Shown: piece after piece, positions 41,470 through 50,310 of the stretch | Numbering within the stretch: position 1 is the first letter of the stretch | Layout: every line of letters begins with the position of its first letter | NCBI RefSeq assembly: GCF_014287275.1 | Contig: NZ_JACONZ010000005.1 | Location: forward strand, 1 to 64,000 | Reading direction: 5' to 3' | From: Anaerofilum hominis | GTDB lineage: Bacteria; Bacillota; Clostridia; Oscillospirales; Ruminococcaceae | Length of the DNA stretch: 64,000 bases | Notes under the pieces: generated by a model | What the model was told of the DNA's origin: nothing | Databases searched by the model: none | The model's input: the letters and a program-made list of their open reading frames with translations, nothing else | Position numbers and translations under genes: made by a program

Positions 41470-41889
41470 ATGAATTATACAGTCACACGAAAGGGCGCAC
41501 TGCTTCCGGCCCTCTGGCTGACGGCGCTGTCCGCTGCGGTCGGTCTTTTCGTGTGGCTGTTTTTCTCTTTTGCGGCGGGCGCCATCGCTTTCCTTTTGCT
41601 GGCCGCGCTCTCTTTTGCGCTGCCGTTTCTGCACCGGCTGCACTATCAGGTGCGGGTCATCCCCGGCGAGCTGACGGCGGACCGCGGCTTTTTTGTCCGG
41701 GTGCTGCGCCGGCTGCCGCTGCGCTGCGTCACCGGGGTGGTCTGCCTTTCCACCCCGCTGGGGCGTTTGCTGGACGCCTCGGTAGTCGTGGTTTATACCT
41801 CGGGCACGGCCCTGCTGCTGATCGGGCTTTCGCTTGCGGACGCCGAGCGGCTGCGGCTGGCCCTGACGGTGGGAGGCGATCCCTCATGA
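41470..41889 (+). CDS. YdbS-like membrane protein with bacterial PH domain
   Basis: 139 aa. Two N-terminal membrane segments (residues about 13-55) and a bPH2 domain (YQVRVIPGELTADRGFFVRVLRRLPLRCVTGVVCLSTPLGRLLDASVVVVYTSGTALLLIGLSLADAERL). This is the architecture of Bacillus YdbS, which with YdbT affects resistance to bacteriocins. Overlaps the next gene by 4 nt. Confidence 0.8.
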   Translation: MNYTVTRKGALLPALWLTALSAAVGLFVWLFFSFAAGAIAFLLLAALSFALPFLHRLHYQVRVIPGELTADRGFFVRVLRRLPLRCVTGVVCLSTPLGRLLDASVVVVYTSGTALLLIGLSLADAERLRLALTVGGDPS

Positions 41890-43262
41890 ACCCGGTGCGC
41901 CTGCATCCGTTCCACTTTTTAAAGTATATTAAGTACGGATTAATACTTTGCGTAATCCCCATCCTGCGGGCGGTCCTCGCGTTCGACATCGCAGCCGCCT
42001 GGCTTGCCTTTACGCAGGACCTGCTGATCCTGCTGGCCTGCGCGGGCATTCTGGTCACCCTTTGGCAGGCCTCCTCCGCCGGGCTGGCGGACGGCGTGCT
42101 GACCGTGCGCCAGGGCGTTTTGGCGCGGCGGCCCGCCCTTTACCGCGCCTGCATGGTCAGCGCCGTGGAGGTCTGCCGGCCGCTGTGGTACCGCCTCTTC
42201 GGCGCCGCGCGGGTCAGGGTCCACTTCAAGGCGGGCGGCGGCCTGCGCCGGGTCGAGCTGGTGCTGCCCGTCCGCCAGGCCCGGCAGCTGGCCCGGGCGC
42301 TGGTGCCCGCCACCGCCGCCGCCAACTTTTTTGAGCCGGTGGGCATGGACCGGCTGATCTTCGTCCTGCTTTCGGCCAACATCCTGGCCACCAGCGCCTT
42401 TTCGGTGCTGGCGGTGCGGCGGATCGCCAAGCTGGTGGGACAGGACGTGGGCGCTCTGGCGCTGGGAGGCATCACCCAGATGGAACACCTGCTGGCCGCC
42501 TTTCTGCCCGCGGGCCTCTCGCTGCTGGCCGCAGTGCTGCTGTTCTTTCTGGCCCTCTCGCTGCTGGCCAGCCTGCTGCGCACCTACCGCTTCACCGCCA
42601 CCCGCTCGGGCGGGGTGCTGCTCTGCCGCGGCGGCCTGCTGACCCACACCGAGCGCCGGGTGCTGGTGAGCGCCATCACCGCCAGCGCCCTGCGCATCAC
42701 CCCCACCGCCCGCCTGCTGCGGCGCTGCCCGGTCTACGTCAGCGCCGGGGCGTTCCGCGGGGACGATCTTCCCATCTTGGCGCTGGGGGCCGACAACGCC
42801 CCCGTGCTGCAGCGCCTGCTGCCCGAATTCTGCCTGCCTCAGGAGCCGCTGTGCGACCCGCGCCGCAAAAGCCCACCTCAATATCTGTGGAAGCCGGGTT
42901 CCCTCTCGCTGCTGCTTGCGGCGCTGCTGGTCGTTTCTCTGCGCACCGTCCCGGCCGTGGCCCCGCTGCTGGGGCTGCTGCTCTGCCTGGCGCTGGCCAG
43001 CACCCTGTGCAATCTGGAGGGCATTTTTAAAGAGGGGTTCTGCAAAAACGCGAACCGCACCTTTACCCTCTGCTACTGCCGCGGCCTCACCCGTCACGTG
43101 GTGTCGCTGTACACCAACGATCTCTCCCTCACCATCACCCGCATGCCCCAGGCCGCCTCTGCCGGGCGCTGCGACCTGCGCTTTCACACGCCGTCCCGGC
43201 ACACCTATCGTCTGCGCGGGGTCGAGTTCTACCGCGCCCGCGCGCTGAAGTTCAATCTCTGA
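41886..43262 (+). CDS. YdbT-like membrane protein with repeated bacterial PH domains
   Basis: 458 aa. Hydrophobic pairs near residues 18-65, 160-225 and 335-370 alternate with bPH2-type segments (ADGVLTVRQGVLARRPALYRACMVSAVEV; ATRSGGVLLCRGGLLTHTERRVLVSAITASALRITPTARLLRRC). The order and size match Bacillus YdbT. ATG 41886 is coupled to the ydbS-like gene. In Bacillus the pair is linked to SigW-regulated amyloliquecidin resistance; the role here is by homology only. Confidence 0.78.
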   Translation: MNPVRLHPFHFLKYIKYGLILCVIPILRAVLAFDIAAAWLAFTQDLLILLACAGILVTLWQASSAGLADGVLTVRQGVLARRPALYRACMVSAVEVCRPLWYRLFGAARVRVHFKAGGGLRRVELVLPVRQARQLARALVPATAAANFFEPVGMDRLIFVLLSANILATSAFSVLAVRRIAKLVGQDVGALALGGITQMEHLLAAFLPAGLSLLAAVLLFFLALSLLASLLRTYRFTATRSGGVLLCRGGLLTHTERRVLVSAITASALRITPTARLLRRCPVYVSAGAFRGDDLPILALGADNAPVLQRLLPEFCLPQEPLCDPRRKSPPQYLWKPGSLSLLLAALLVVSLRTVPAVAPLLGLLLCLALASTLCNLEGIFKEGFCKNANRTFTLCYCRGLTRHVVSLYTNDLSLTITRMPQAASAGRCDLRFHTPSRHTYRLRGVEFYRARALKFNL

Positions 43263-43311
43263 CCCGGCGGCCCCGCCGCCGCGGATCCCACATAGAAAGA
43301 AGTCGATCCCC

Positions 43312-44145
43312 ATGATCAAAGCTGTTGTTTTCGACCTGGACGGCACCCTGCTCAACACCATTCAGGACCTGGCGGCCGCCGGCAACCATGCCCTGCACAC
43401 CCTGGGCCTGCCCGAACATACCACCGATGCGTTTTTGCATTTTGTCGGCGACGGCCGCCGCAATATGGTGCTGCGGATGCTGCCGGAGGCCCAGCGCGGC
43501 GACGAGGCGGTCGTGGCGCGGGCCACCGCCCTTTTTGACGAGCATTACGATGCCCATCTGCGGGACTGTACCGCCCCTTATGCCGGCATCCCCGAGCTGC
43601 TCGCCTCCCTGAAAGCCAGGGGCCTGCGGCTGGGGGTGGTGTCCAATAAGCCCCACGAGTTCGTCACCCGCATCATCGAGGACTATTTCCCCGGCCAGTT
43701 CGACAGCGTCGCCGGCCAGCAGGGCGGCCTGGTCAAGCCCGACCCCTCCGGGGTCAACCAGGTGATCGGCGCGTTCGGCCTGCACCCCGACCAGGTGCTT
43801 TACGTAGGGGACAGCGCCGTGGACGTCCAGACGGCCCAAAACGCCGGCGCCGTCAGCTGCGGCGTGCTGTGGGGCTTCCGGGACGAGGCGGAGCTGACCG
43901 ACGCGGGCGCACAGTACATCGCCTCCCACCCGCAGGACATCGACACCCTGATCGCCTCCCGCAACCGGGCCGAGGCCTTCAACCGCGGCCTGGCGCTTTT
44001 CACCGTCGCGGTGATGGTGATCTGTCTGGTGGGCGTATTTTACTTTTTGTTCACCGGCAACGGGGCGGGCATCGGCGCCTGCGTGGTCTTGCCGCTGCTG
44101 ATGGGCTTTGCCGCAACAGGGATGCTGAAAAAGAAAAAGGAGTGA
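43312..44145 (+). CDS. HAD-family phosphatase (Gph-like) with C-terminal membrane hairpin
   Basis: 277 aa. Residues 1-215 are a HAD hydrolase: nucleophile VFDLDGTLLNTIQDLAAAGNHAL, VVSNKPHEF for motif II, KPDPS and YVGDSAVDVQTAQNAGAVSCGVLWGF for motifs III and IV, close to phosphoglycolate phosphatase. Residues about 220-275 are two membrane segments (FTVAVMVICLVGVFYFLF and GIGACVVLPLLMGFAATGML) ending in KKKKE. The standard enzyme has no such tail, so this form is probably membrane-bound. Confidence 0.87.
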   Translation: MIKAVVFDLDGTLLNTIQDLAAAGNHALHTLGLPEHTTDAFLHFVGDGRRNMVLRMLPEAQRGDEAVVARATALFDEHYDAHLRDCTAPYAGIPELLASLKARGLRLGVVSNKPHEFVTRIIEDYFPGQFDSVAGQQGGLVKPDPSGVNQVIGAFGLHPDQVLYVGDSAVDVQTAQNAGAVSCGVLWGFRDEAELTDAGAQYIASHPQDIDTLIASRNRAEAFNRGLALFTVAVMVICLVGVFYFLFTGNGAGIGACVVLPLLMGFAATGMLKKKKE

Positions 44146-44150
44146 GCGAT

Positions 44151-44330
44151 ATGGCGGACAAGCGCTTTAAAAAAATCTATACCCAGGGTATCATGGGAGT
44201 ACAGGAGATCTGGCAGGATGTGGAGACCGGGGTGCAGTATCTGTATGTCGGGATCGGTTACGGCGGCGGCCTGACCCCGCTGCTGGGCACGGACGGCAAG
44301 CCCGTCATCACGCCGGTGGAGCCGGATTGA
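44151..44330 (+). CDS. DUF6440 family small protein
   Basis: 59 aa. FKKIYTQGIMGVQEIWQDVETGVQYLYVGIGYGGGLTPLLGTDGKPVITP fits the DUF6440 pattern of small proteins with a VxETGVxYL core and GGLTPLLxxDGKP. GAGTGAGC precedes the ATG, 5 bp after the phosphatase stop. Function unknown. Confidence 0.8.
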   Translation: MADKRFKKIYTQGIMGVQEIWQDVETGVQYLYVGIGYGGGLTPLLGTDGKPVITPVEPD

Positions 44331-44366
44331 CGGCGGGCCGGGCCGGTAAGACAGTCCGCCAAAAAT

Positions 44367-44397
44367 GGGGGCCGCGGGATGCGGCCCCCTTGCTTTT
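44367..44397 (+). terminator. Terminator after DUF6440 gene
   Basis: GGGGGCCGC pairs with GCGGCCCCC, followed by TTGCTTTTT. Confidence 0.8.
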
Positions 44398-44489
44398 TCC
44401 CTGCGCTGCTGGTCCCGCCGGCAGGTCCGCCTGTTCCCGCCGCGGCGTCCCCTGAGGGGGGCGCCGCCGTTTTCTGCGCGCTTTGCGCC

Positions 44490-45953
44490 TTACGTTTCCT
44501 CCAGGCTGCGCAGCTCTTCCGCCTCCCGCAGCCCCGCCGCGCAGAGAAGCGACCGCACCCAGCAAAAAGAGGCGTCGTAGCTGCCTGCCGCCGCCTGCGC
44601 AAAGCCCTCCCGGTCCCCGCTGCGGAGCCGCTCCAGCGCCTGGGCGCATCTGCGCTTCAGCTCCGGCAGCCGCACGGCCATGCTGGGCCGGAAAAGAAAA
44701 TGCTGCCCCCAGAGCAGCAGCCCGCCCACCTCCTGAAAGACCCCCTGCAGCGGCCGGTAGGGCAGCGCCTCCACCACGGTCTCCAAAAGGGCTTTCTGGG
44801 CCGCCGCCCCATTGCGCGCCAGCTCCTGTTCCATCCGCAGCGCGCTCTCCGGCCCCATGTTGTCGAAAGCGGCTCTTGCGGCCGGGCGCAGCAGCATGGC
44901 CGTGAGCTGCAGGGCCTGCAGGTAGATCAGCGCGTCCCGCTTCTGCGCGGGGTCGGCAAAATAGTCCCGGTCGTTCCCGCCCACCCGGGACAGGGTGACC
45001 TGCGCGCCCCTGCCGTTGCGCACCTGGATAAATCCCAGCGCCTCCATCCGCTGCAGGGCCTGCCGCACGGTGTACAGCGACACCCCGTATCGCTTTGCCA
45101 GGGCTTGTCCGGAGGACAGGTAGCCTCCGTCCGGCCATCTTCCCCGGCCGATCTCATCGATCAGTTCCCGCGCGATCTCCGCATAGAGATGGGTGCGGCC
45201 CTTGGCGGCGTTCCAGCGGTAGGCGGCCTGCGGATCTTCCCCTACTGCCGGAAACGCTGCGGACAGGTCCTCCAGATAGACGGCCACCTCCCGGCCGGTG
45301 CCGCGGTACATCCGCCCGATCCGCAGCTCCGCCTGCGCCCGGTCCCCCTGCCGCAAAGGCTCGATCACCCAGGCAAACGGGGCCTTTTCAGCGATCACCC
45401 GCGCAAACGGATCGGCGCGTCCCGCCAGCACCGGCACCTGACAATAAATTTCCAGGCTGGAATACAGGTCGCTGATCAGCGGGTTGCGGGCCTGCGCCAG
45501 GATGCCGTGCAGCACGGCGGAGGACAGCCTCCAGCTGTCTTTCACCCCCGCGTGGGCAGACCTTTTCGCCACCCTCTCCAGCGCGCGGAACTCCTCTTCC
45601 CCGCAGCGGCGCGCGCCCGCCCAGAACAGGTCGGGCATCACGGTCCCAAGGGTCTCATAGACCTGCAGGATGGACTCCCGGCGGGAGAGCAGCGCGCAGA
45701 CGGCCTGCTGTTCATTTTCGGCCTGCGCCTTTTCCTGGTAAATAACTGCCGGCGCACGGCGCTCCCGGGTCTGGATATACCCCTCCCGCCGCATGCGCGC
45801 CATCACGTCCCGCACGGTGCGGATCCCCACCTGATACCGCCCGCACAGCCTGCGGGCAGTGGGCAGGCTCTGCCCGTATTTCAGCCGCCCGGCGCGGATC
45901 TGCGCGGTCAGCTCCTGGTAGAGATAATCCGACAGCGTCATCTTTTCGATCAT
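44490..45953 (-). CDS. GntR regulator with two complete HTH/effector units
   Basis: 487 aa, about twice the usual length. Unit 1: winged helix at residues about 6-72 (LYQELTAQIRAGRLKYGQSLPTARRLCGRYQVGIRTVRDVMARMRREGYIQTR) and a helical domain to about 245. Unit 2: a second winged helix at about 253-325 (LYAEIARELIDEIGRGRWPDGGYLSSGQALAKRYGVSLYTVRQALQRMEALGFIQVR) and another helical domain to the end. Both halves look complete. The helical domains are FCD-like but I see no clear metal triad. Stands alone; target and ligand unknown. Confidence 0.85.
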   Translation of the reverse strand: MIEKMTLSDYLYQELTAQIRAGRLKYGQSLPTARRLCGRYQVGIRTVRDVMARMRREGYIQTRERRAPAVIYQEKAQAENEQQAVCALLSRRESILQVYETLGTVMPDLFWAGARRCGEEEFRALERVAKRSAHAGVKDSWRLSSAVLHGILAQARNPLISDLYSSLEIYCQVPVLAGRADPFARVIAEKAPFAWVIEPLRQGDRAQAELRIGRMYRGTGREVAVYLEDLSAAFPAVGEDPQAAYRWNAAKGRTHLYAEIARELIDEIGRGRWPDGGYLSSGQALAKRYGVSLYTVRQALQRMEALGFIQVRNGRGAQVTLSRVGGNDRDYFADPAQKRDALIYLQALQLTAMLLRPAARAAFDNMGPESALRMEQELARNGAAAQKALLETVVEALPYRPLQGVFQEVGGLLLWGQHFLFRPSMAVRLPELKRRCAQALERLRSGDREGFAQAAAGSYDASFCWVRSLLCAAGLREAEELRSLEET

Positions 45954-46297
45954 TTCTCTTCCCCGTTTCTCTGCTCCCTGCCGCCCCCGGCCAAACTGCT
46001 GCAGTCCTCCCGTTTCCGGCCCCGGCAGGGGCGGCGGCCACCGGGGCGCAGCGATGCCGCCGCCGCGCCCCGCCGCATGGTCTGTCCAGGCGCCCCCGGC
46101 GCATCCAAAGCCGTTTGCCTCGGAATAGGAGCGGCGGCTTTTCTGGTATCCGGGCGGGTCCTGTAACAGCGCCGGTCCTTTGCCGCCGCGCGGATGCCCG
46201 CCTCCCCAGAGGGCCCGTTGGCGGAAGTTTCTCTTTTATCCTTAGTTTACCATGAAAAATCGGTCTTAGCTATATGGAAACGTATACAGATAGCATC

Positions 46298-46326
46298 TTG
46301 TGAGCTTTTTTTCTTTCCTCTATAAT
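46298..46326 (+). promoter_or_regulatory. Strong promoter about 570 bp upstream of the EAL gene
   Basis: TTGTGA (46298-46303), 17-bp spacer, perfect TATAAT (46321-46326), in an AT-rich island. The transcript would run about 570 nt before the ATG at 46900. The interval 45954-46899 has no supported gene on either strand. I see no c-di-GMP riboswitch signature. It may be a long leader or a separate small RNA. Confidence 0.6.
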
Positions 46327-46899
46327 CAAACTATAGTGTCCCCTTTTTTATTCATACGTGCATCGGCGCGGAGAAAAAGCAGAACTTCCCGGTTCCCAAA
46401 TTTTCCGGCGGACCGCTCTCCGCGGCGCTGCGGCCTGTTTTTTCAACCCACTCACGCCGCGCGGGGGGGACAGGCCGGCGGCCCGTTCTCTCTCCCCGCC
46501 CCGCGCCCTCCCCGCCGTCCTGGCTGAGACGGCTGCGTTCGGTGCCCCGGCGCGTCAAAGTCATTCAAGCGGCCTTGGAGCGCTGCGGTCCCGGGGCCGG
46601 CCGGGTTCCGGGGAGGGATCGCCCGCTGCGGGCAACGCGCAAAACAGTCTGTACTCTTGCGGGCCCCGGACGGGGACACATCGCCCCGCGTCCGGCGGCG
46701 CCGCTGCACCGGGACGCTTTCCGCCCTGTTTAAAAAAGGCCCGTCTTTTGACCGCTGTCCGCAGAGAGGGCGCCTGCGGCGCGGTCCGCGCCATAAGGAA
46801 ACGGATCCCCGCACTTTTGGATTTGATAAAAGCGGCCGCTGCGCGGCCGTCTGTTGCATTTTTCTCTGATCTTCCACCTTTTGGAAAGGAGTCCTTTTT

Positions 46900-49119
46900 A
46901 TGTCTCAGCCTTCTCCCCGGCGTCCCAAGCGAGTCACAGCGCTGCTGCCGGGGGCTGCTTTTCTTTTTCTCGTTCTTCTCGCCTCTGTGATCCTGTGGAA
47001 CGGCACCGGCCTGCTCCGGGCCGCCGAGCGAAGCACCCAAAGCTATCTGAGGGACGTGACCAACAGCTCGGCCCAGACGGTCAACACGCGCCTGGAAAGC
47101 GTCATGCAGGCAATGGATCTTGTCGCGGACAGCGTCCGCCGCATCGACCCGGAAGACCGGCAGGAATTTTTGCTGCGCAAAGCCCAGATCGGCGATTTTT
47201 CTGAACTGGCGCTGGTGGACGCGGACGGCTTCGCCCACTTTTTGTACAGCGGCACACAGGATTTCCGCGATTACGCCCCGCTGGCCGACGCCCTGGAGGG
47301 AAAGTCCACCGTCGGCTCCTGGGAGGACCAGATCCTCTATATGGTGCCCATCCCCGAGGGGGGCGAAAGCGCCCGCGTGCTGCTGGGGGCCAAATCCATG
47401 GAAAAAATGCAGCAGCTCATCACCAACGACGCTTTCAACGGCGCGGGCAGCTCCTGTCTTGTGGACAACACCGGGACCATCGTGGTGACCCCTGTGCGCA
47501 AGCCGTTTTCCGCCCTGATCGCAGACACCTCGTATTCCCCCACGGATGACTGGGCCATGACCATGCAGGAGGACCTCGCCGCAGGGCGCGGCGGCAGCGT
47601 ATCCATGCCCACGGCCAGCGGAGAGGTCATTCTGCTGGATTACTTCCCCCTCTCCACCGGCGATTGGTTCCTTTTGACGATGATCCCCGACAACATCCTC
47701 TCCGCGGAACTGAACGCCCTGGTCTCCCGCACCCTTTTTCTCATCCTGGGCCTTGCGGCTGCATTCACCGCCGCCCTCATCGTCATCATCTGGATCCAAA
47801 GCCGCTACCGCACCCGCCTGGAAAAAACGGCCTTTTTGGACCCCATCACCGGCGGCGAGAGCAATATCCGCTTTTTGATGGAGGTGGAGGCGCTTCTGGC
47901 CCGCACCGCGCAGCCGGCGTTTTTTCTGGTCTCCCTCAACCTGCGCAACTTCAGCCTGCTCAACGAACAGGGCGGCCGCGCCTACGGGAACAGCGTCCTC
48001 AAAGAGGTCTACCGCCTGCTGCGTCAGGAGCTCACCCTGCCCGGCGAGCGGGTGGCCCGCGGGGAAGCGGATACTTTTTACCTGCTGCTTCTGGGGGCCG
48101 ACCGCCCGCTGGCCCTGCACCGTCTGGAACAGATGACCGCGCTGCTCGCTCCGCTGGGCGGCGCCGGCGGCGCGCTGCGGTCCAGGGTCGGCATCTATGC
48201 CCTGCCTGCAGGACAGGTGGATGTGGCCCTGGCGGAAAACCGGGCCGATCTGGCCCGCAAGATGGGCGGGGACGACGAGCGCGGCTGCGCGTTTTACACC
48301 GATGAGATGGGCGTCCGCCTGCGGGAGGAGCACGAGCTTCTGGCAGAGCTGGAGCCCGCGCTTTCCCGCGGCGAGTTCGTGGTCTATTTTCAGCCCAAAT
48401 TTTCTCCCCAAAGCGAGGAGATCGGCGGCGCCGAAGCCCTCGTGCGCTGGCAGCATCCCGCGCGCGGCTTCATCAGCCCGGGGCTTTTCATCCCCCTGTG
48501 CGAGAGCAGCGACCTGATCTGCCGCGTGGACCTTTTTGTCTTTGAAGAGGTCTGCCGCAGCCTGTCCCAGTGGATCTCGCAGGGATTTTCACCTGTCCCC
48601 ATCTCGGTGAATCTCTCCCGCCGGCACCTGAAAAACCCTGACTTTCTCTCTGAATACAAGGCCATTGCCGACCGCTATCATGTGCCTGCCGGCCTGATCG
48701 AACTGGAACTGACCGAGTCGGTGATGTTTTCGCTGGCGGAGTTCCGGCAGATGCACGATCTGCTGGGCGAGATCCACCGCGCGGGCTTCTCCTGCTCTTT
48801 GGACGATTTCGGCTTTGGATTTTCTTCTCTGGGCGCGCTGAAAGAGCTGGAGATCGACTGCCTCAAGCTGGACCGCAGCTTTTTCGTCAACGGTTTTGAG
48901 GAGCCGCGCGCCCGGGCCGTGATCGAATCCATGGTGCTCATGGCCCAAAAGCTGGGGGTCACCACTGTGGCCGAGGGGGTGGAGCAGCGCAGCCAGGTCG
49001 AGTTTTTGCGCGAGATCGGCTGCGACTACATCCAGGGCTTTTATTACTCTCCCCCGCTTGCAGCAGAAAAATTTGAGGCCCTTGCTTTCGGCGTCACCGC
49101 CGTACAGCAGAAAAGCTGA
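46900..49119 (+). CDS. Membrane c-di-GMP phosphodiesterase: dCache, degenerate GGDEF, EAL
   Basis: 739 aa. Membrane segments at about residues 15-35 and 282-302 enclose an extracellular Cache-type sensor (LRDVTNSSAQTVNTRLES...FLYSGTQDFRDYAPL). Residues about 318-465 are GGDEF-like but the signature is RGEADTF, so cyclase activity is unlikely. Residues about 480-735 are an EAL domain with all key motifs: GAEALVRW, NLSRRHLKN, ELTESV, DDFGFGFSSL, KLDRSF and TTVAEGVE. It should hydrolyse c-di-GMP under an external signal. ATG 46900 has GGAAAGGAG upstream. Confidence 0.9.
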   Translation: MSQPSPRRPKRVTALLPGAAFLFLVLLASVILWNGTGLLRAAERSTQSYLRDVTNSSAQTVNTRLESVMQAMDLVADSVRRIDPEDRQEFLLRKAQIGDFSELALVDADGFAHFLYSGTQDFRDYAPLADALEGKSTVGSWEDQILYMVPIPEGGESARVLLGAKSMEKMQQLITNDAFNGAGSSCLVDNTGTIVVTPVRKPFSALIADTSYSPTDDWAMTMQEDLAAGRGGSVSMPTASGEVILLDYFPLSTGDWFLLTMIPDNILSAELNALVSRTLFLILGLAAAFTAALIVIIWIQSRYRTRLEKTAFLDPITGGESNIRFLMEVEALLARTAQPAFFLVSLNLRNFSLLNEQGGRAYGNSVLKEVYRLLRQELTLPGERVARGEADTFYLLLLGADRPLALHRLEQMTALLAPLGGAGGALRSRVGIYALPAGQVDVALAENRADLARKMGGDDERGCAFYTDEMGVRLREEHELLAELEPALSRGEFVVYFQPKFSPQSEEIGGAEALVRWQHPARGFISPGLFIPLCESSDLICRVDLFVFEEVCRSLSQWISQGFSPVPISVNLSRRHLKNPDFLSEYKAIADRYHVPAGLIELELTESVMFSLAEFRQMHDLLGEIHRAGFSCSLDDFGFGFSSLGALKELEIDCLKLDRSFFVNGFEEPRARAVIESMVLMAQKLGVTTVAEGVEQRSQVEFLREIGCDYIQGFYYSPPLAAEKFEALAFGVTAVQQKS

Positions 49120-49210
49120 GCCGCTTTTGCGCGGTTTCGAAAACAGGTCCTGCGACTTCCTGCCGCGGGCCCCGGGATATTGCCGCAGGCCCGCTGCACA
49201 CAGGAGGTCA

Positions 49211-49245
49211 GGCGCGCGCTTTTCTTTAAAAAGCGCGCGCCTTTC
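49211..49245 (+). terminator. Terminator of the EAL gene
   Basis: GGCGCGCGCTTTT pairs with AAAAGCGCGCGCC around CTTTA, followed by TTTCTT. Confidence 0.75.
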
Positions 49246-49417
49246 TTCCCGCCGGCTCCTGTCAGCGGATGACAGCGCTGCGTCGGTCTATCCGCGCTCC
49301 GGCTCTTTCCTCTGTGGGCTTTTCAAGGCGATCAAAAGCGGGCGGCTGCCGGAAAACGCGGGCGGGATATGTGTTTTCCAGGCCGCCGCTCTCACAGTTG
49401 CTTTTTTGTACAACCAG

Positions 49418-49467
49418 AACAGCCTCTTCGGGACAGCGCTTCAAGGCGCTGCCCTGAGGAGGCTGTT
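49418..49467. repeat. Long imperfect hairpin between EAL gene and 219-bp repeats
   Basis: Outer stem AACAGCCTC (49418-49426) / GAGGCTGTT (49459-49467) and an inner stem of about 9 bp (ACAGCGC/GCGCTG core). No T-run. Confidence 0.6.
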
Positions 49468-49539
49468 TGCTCTGCAGGCCGTCTTAAAAACAGCAAGCTT
49501 TCCAGGGCAGGACAGATCCAGCTGTGACGTCGCCGGGGA

Positions 49540-50185
49540 TGAGCGCAAACTTTCTGCAAGGGCGCGCTGCGGCAGACGTCGCTCAAAGCGGACTTACACA
49601 TCTCCCTTTCTGCCCTATTGGCTGCCCCGCAGCCCGCACGCAGGCGCTTTTGACGCAAAGTAAAACCGCCCTGCTGCAGTAAGGCCAGCAACTGTTTTCC
49701 GCTTTGCCTGATACCCGGGGTGTCTGAAAGCCCTTTCTATCCCAGTGTCGCCGAGGAAGAGCTCAAACGTTCTGCAAGGGCATGCCACAGCAGACGATTC
49801 TCAAAGTGGCCCTACTCATCTTCTTTCTGCCTCATTACCTGTCCCTCAACTTGCAGACGGGTGCTTCCAACCCAAAGCAAAGCTTTCTGCTGAGAGGGTA
49901 AGGTCAACAGTTGTTTTCTGCTTTGCCTGAGGCCTGGGATGTCTGAAATCCCTTTTCCTGTCCCAGTGTTACCAGACAGAGTACAAACTTTCTGCAAGGG
50001 CACGCCTCGGGAGGCGGCGCTCAAGGCGGCCTTATATATCCTTTCTGCCCTATTGGCTGCTCTGCAGCCCGCAGGCAGGCGTTTTCGGCGCAAAGTAAAA
50101 CCGCCCTGCTGCGATAAGGCCAGCAGCCGCTCTCTGCTTTGCCTGATGCCCGGGGAGTCTGAAAGCCCTTTCTCCGCTCGGCAGG
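49540..50185. repeat. Three imperfect tandem repeats of about 219 bp
   Basis: The block CAAACTTTCTGCAAGGGC or a close variant recurs at 49546, 49764 and 49984 (218 and 220 bp apart). Shared blocks follow in the same order: CTGCCCTATTGGCTGC, GGCGCAAAGTAAAACCGCC-like, AAGGCCAGCA, TTTGCCTGA and GTCTGAAAGCCC. Copies 1 and 3 are closer to each other than to copy 2. Reading frames through it on either strand lack ribosome binding sites and break between copies, so I call it noncoding. Confidence 0.8.
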
Positions 50186-50223
50186 GCCGGGAGATCCTCT
50201 TTTCACCCAGGCGTCCAAAACTG

Positions 50224-50270
50224 AAAGCGCACAGAAAAATACAATTTGTATTTTTCTGTGCGCTTTTTAC
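50224..50270. terminator. Terminator-like hairpin at the 3' end of the esterase gene
   Basis: AAAGCGCACAGAAAAATACA and its complement form a stem of about 18 bp with a tiny loop, followed by T-rich sequence on the plus strand and TTTT within a few bases on the minus strand. Confidence 0.65.
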
Positions 50271-50310
50271 ATTTTTCGCGGCGACGGCCGAAGCTCATCG
50301 CGTTTGGGCA

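Noticed and set aside
46330..46899. c-di-GMP riboswitch ahead of the EAL gene
   Set aside because: I looked for the GEMM-type conserved core and tetraloop-receptor arrangement and did not find it.
49392..50218. Short minus-strand proteins in the 219-bp repeat region
   Set aside because: Similar peptides recur because the DNA repeats, frames break between copies, and starts lack ribosome binding sites.
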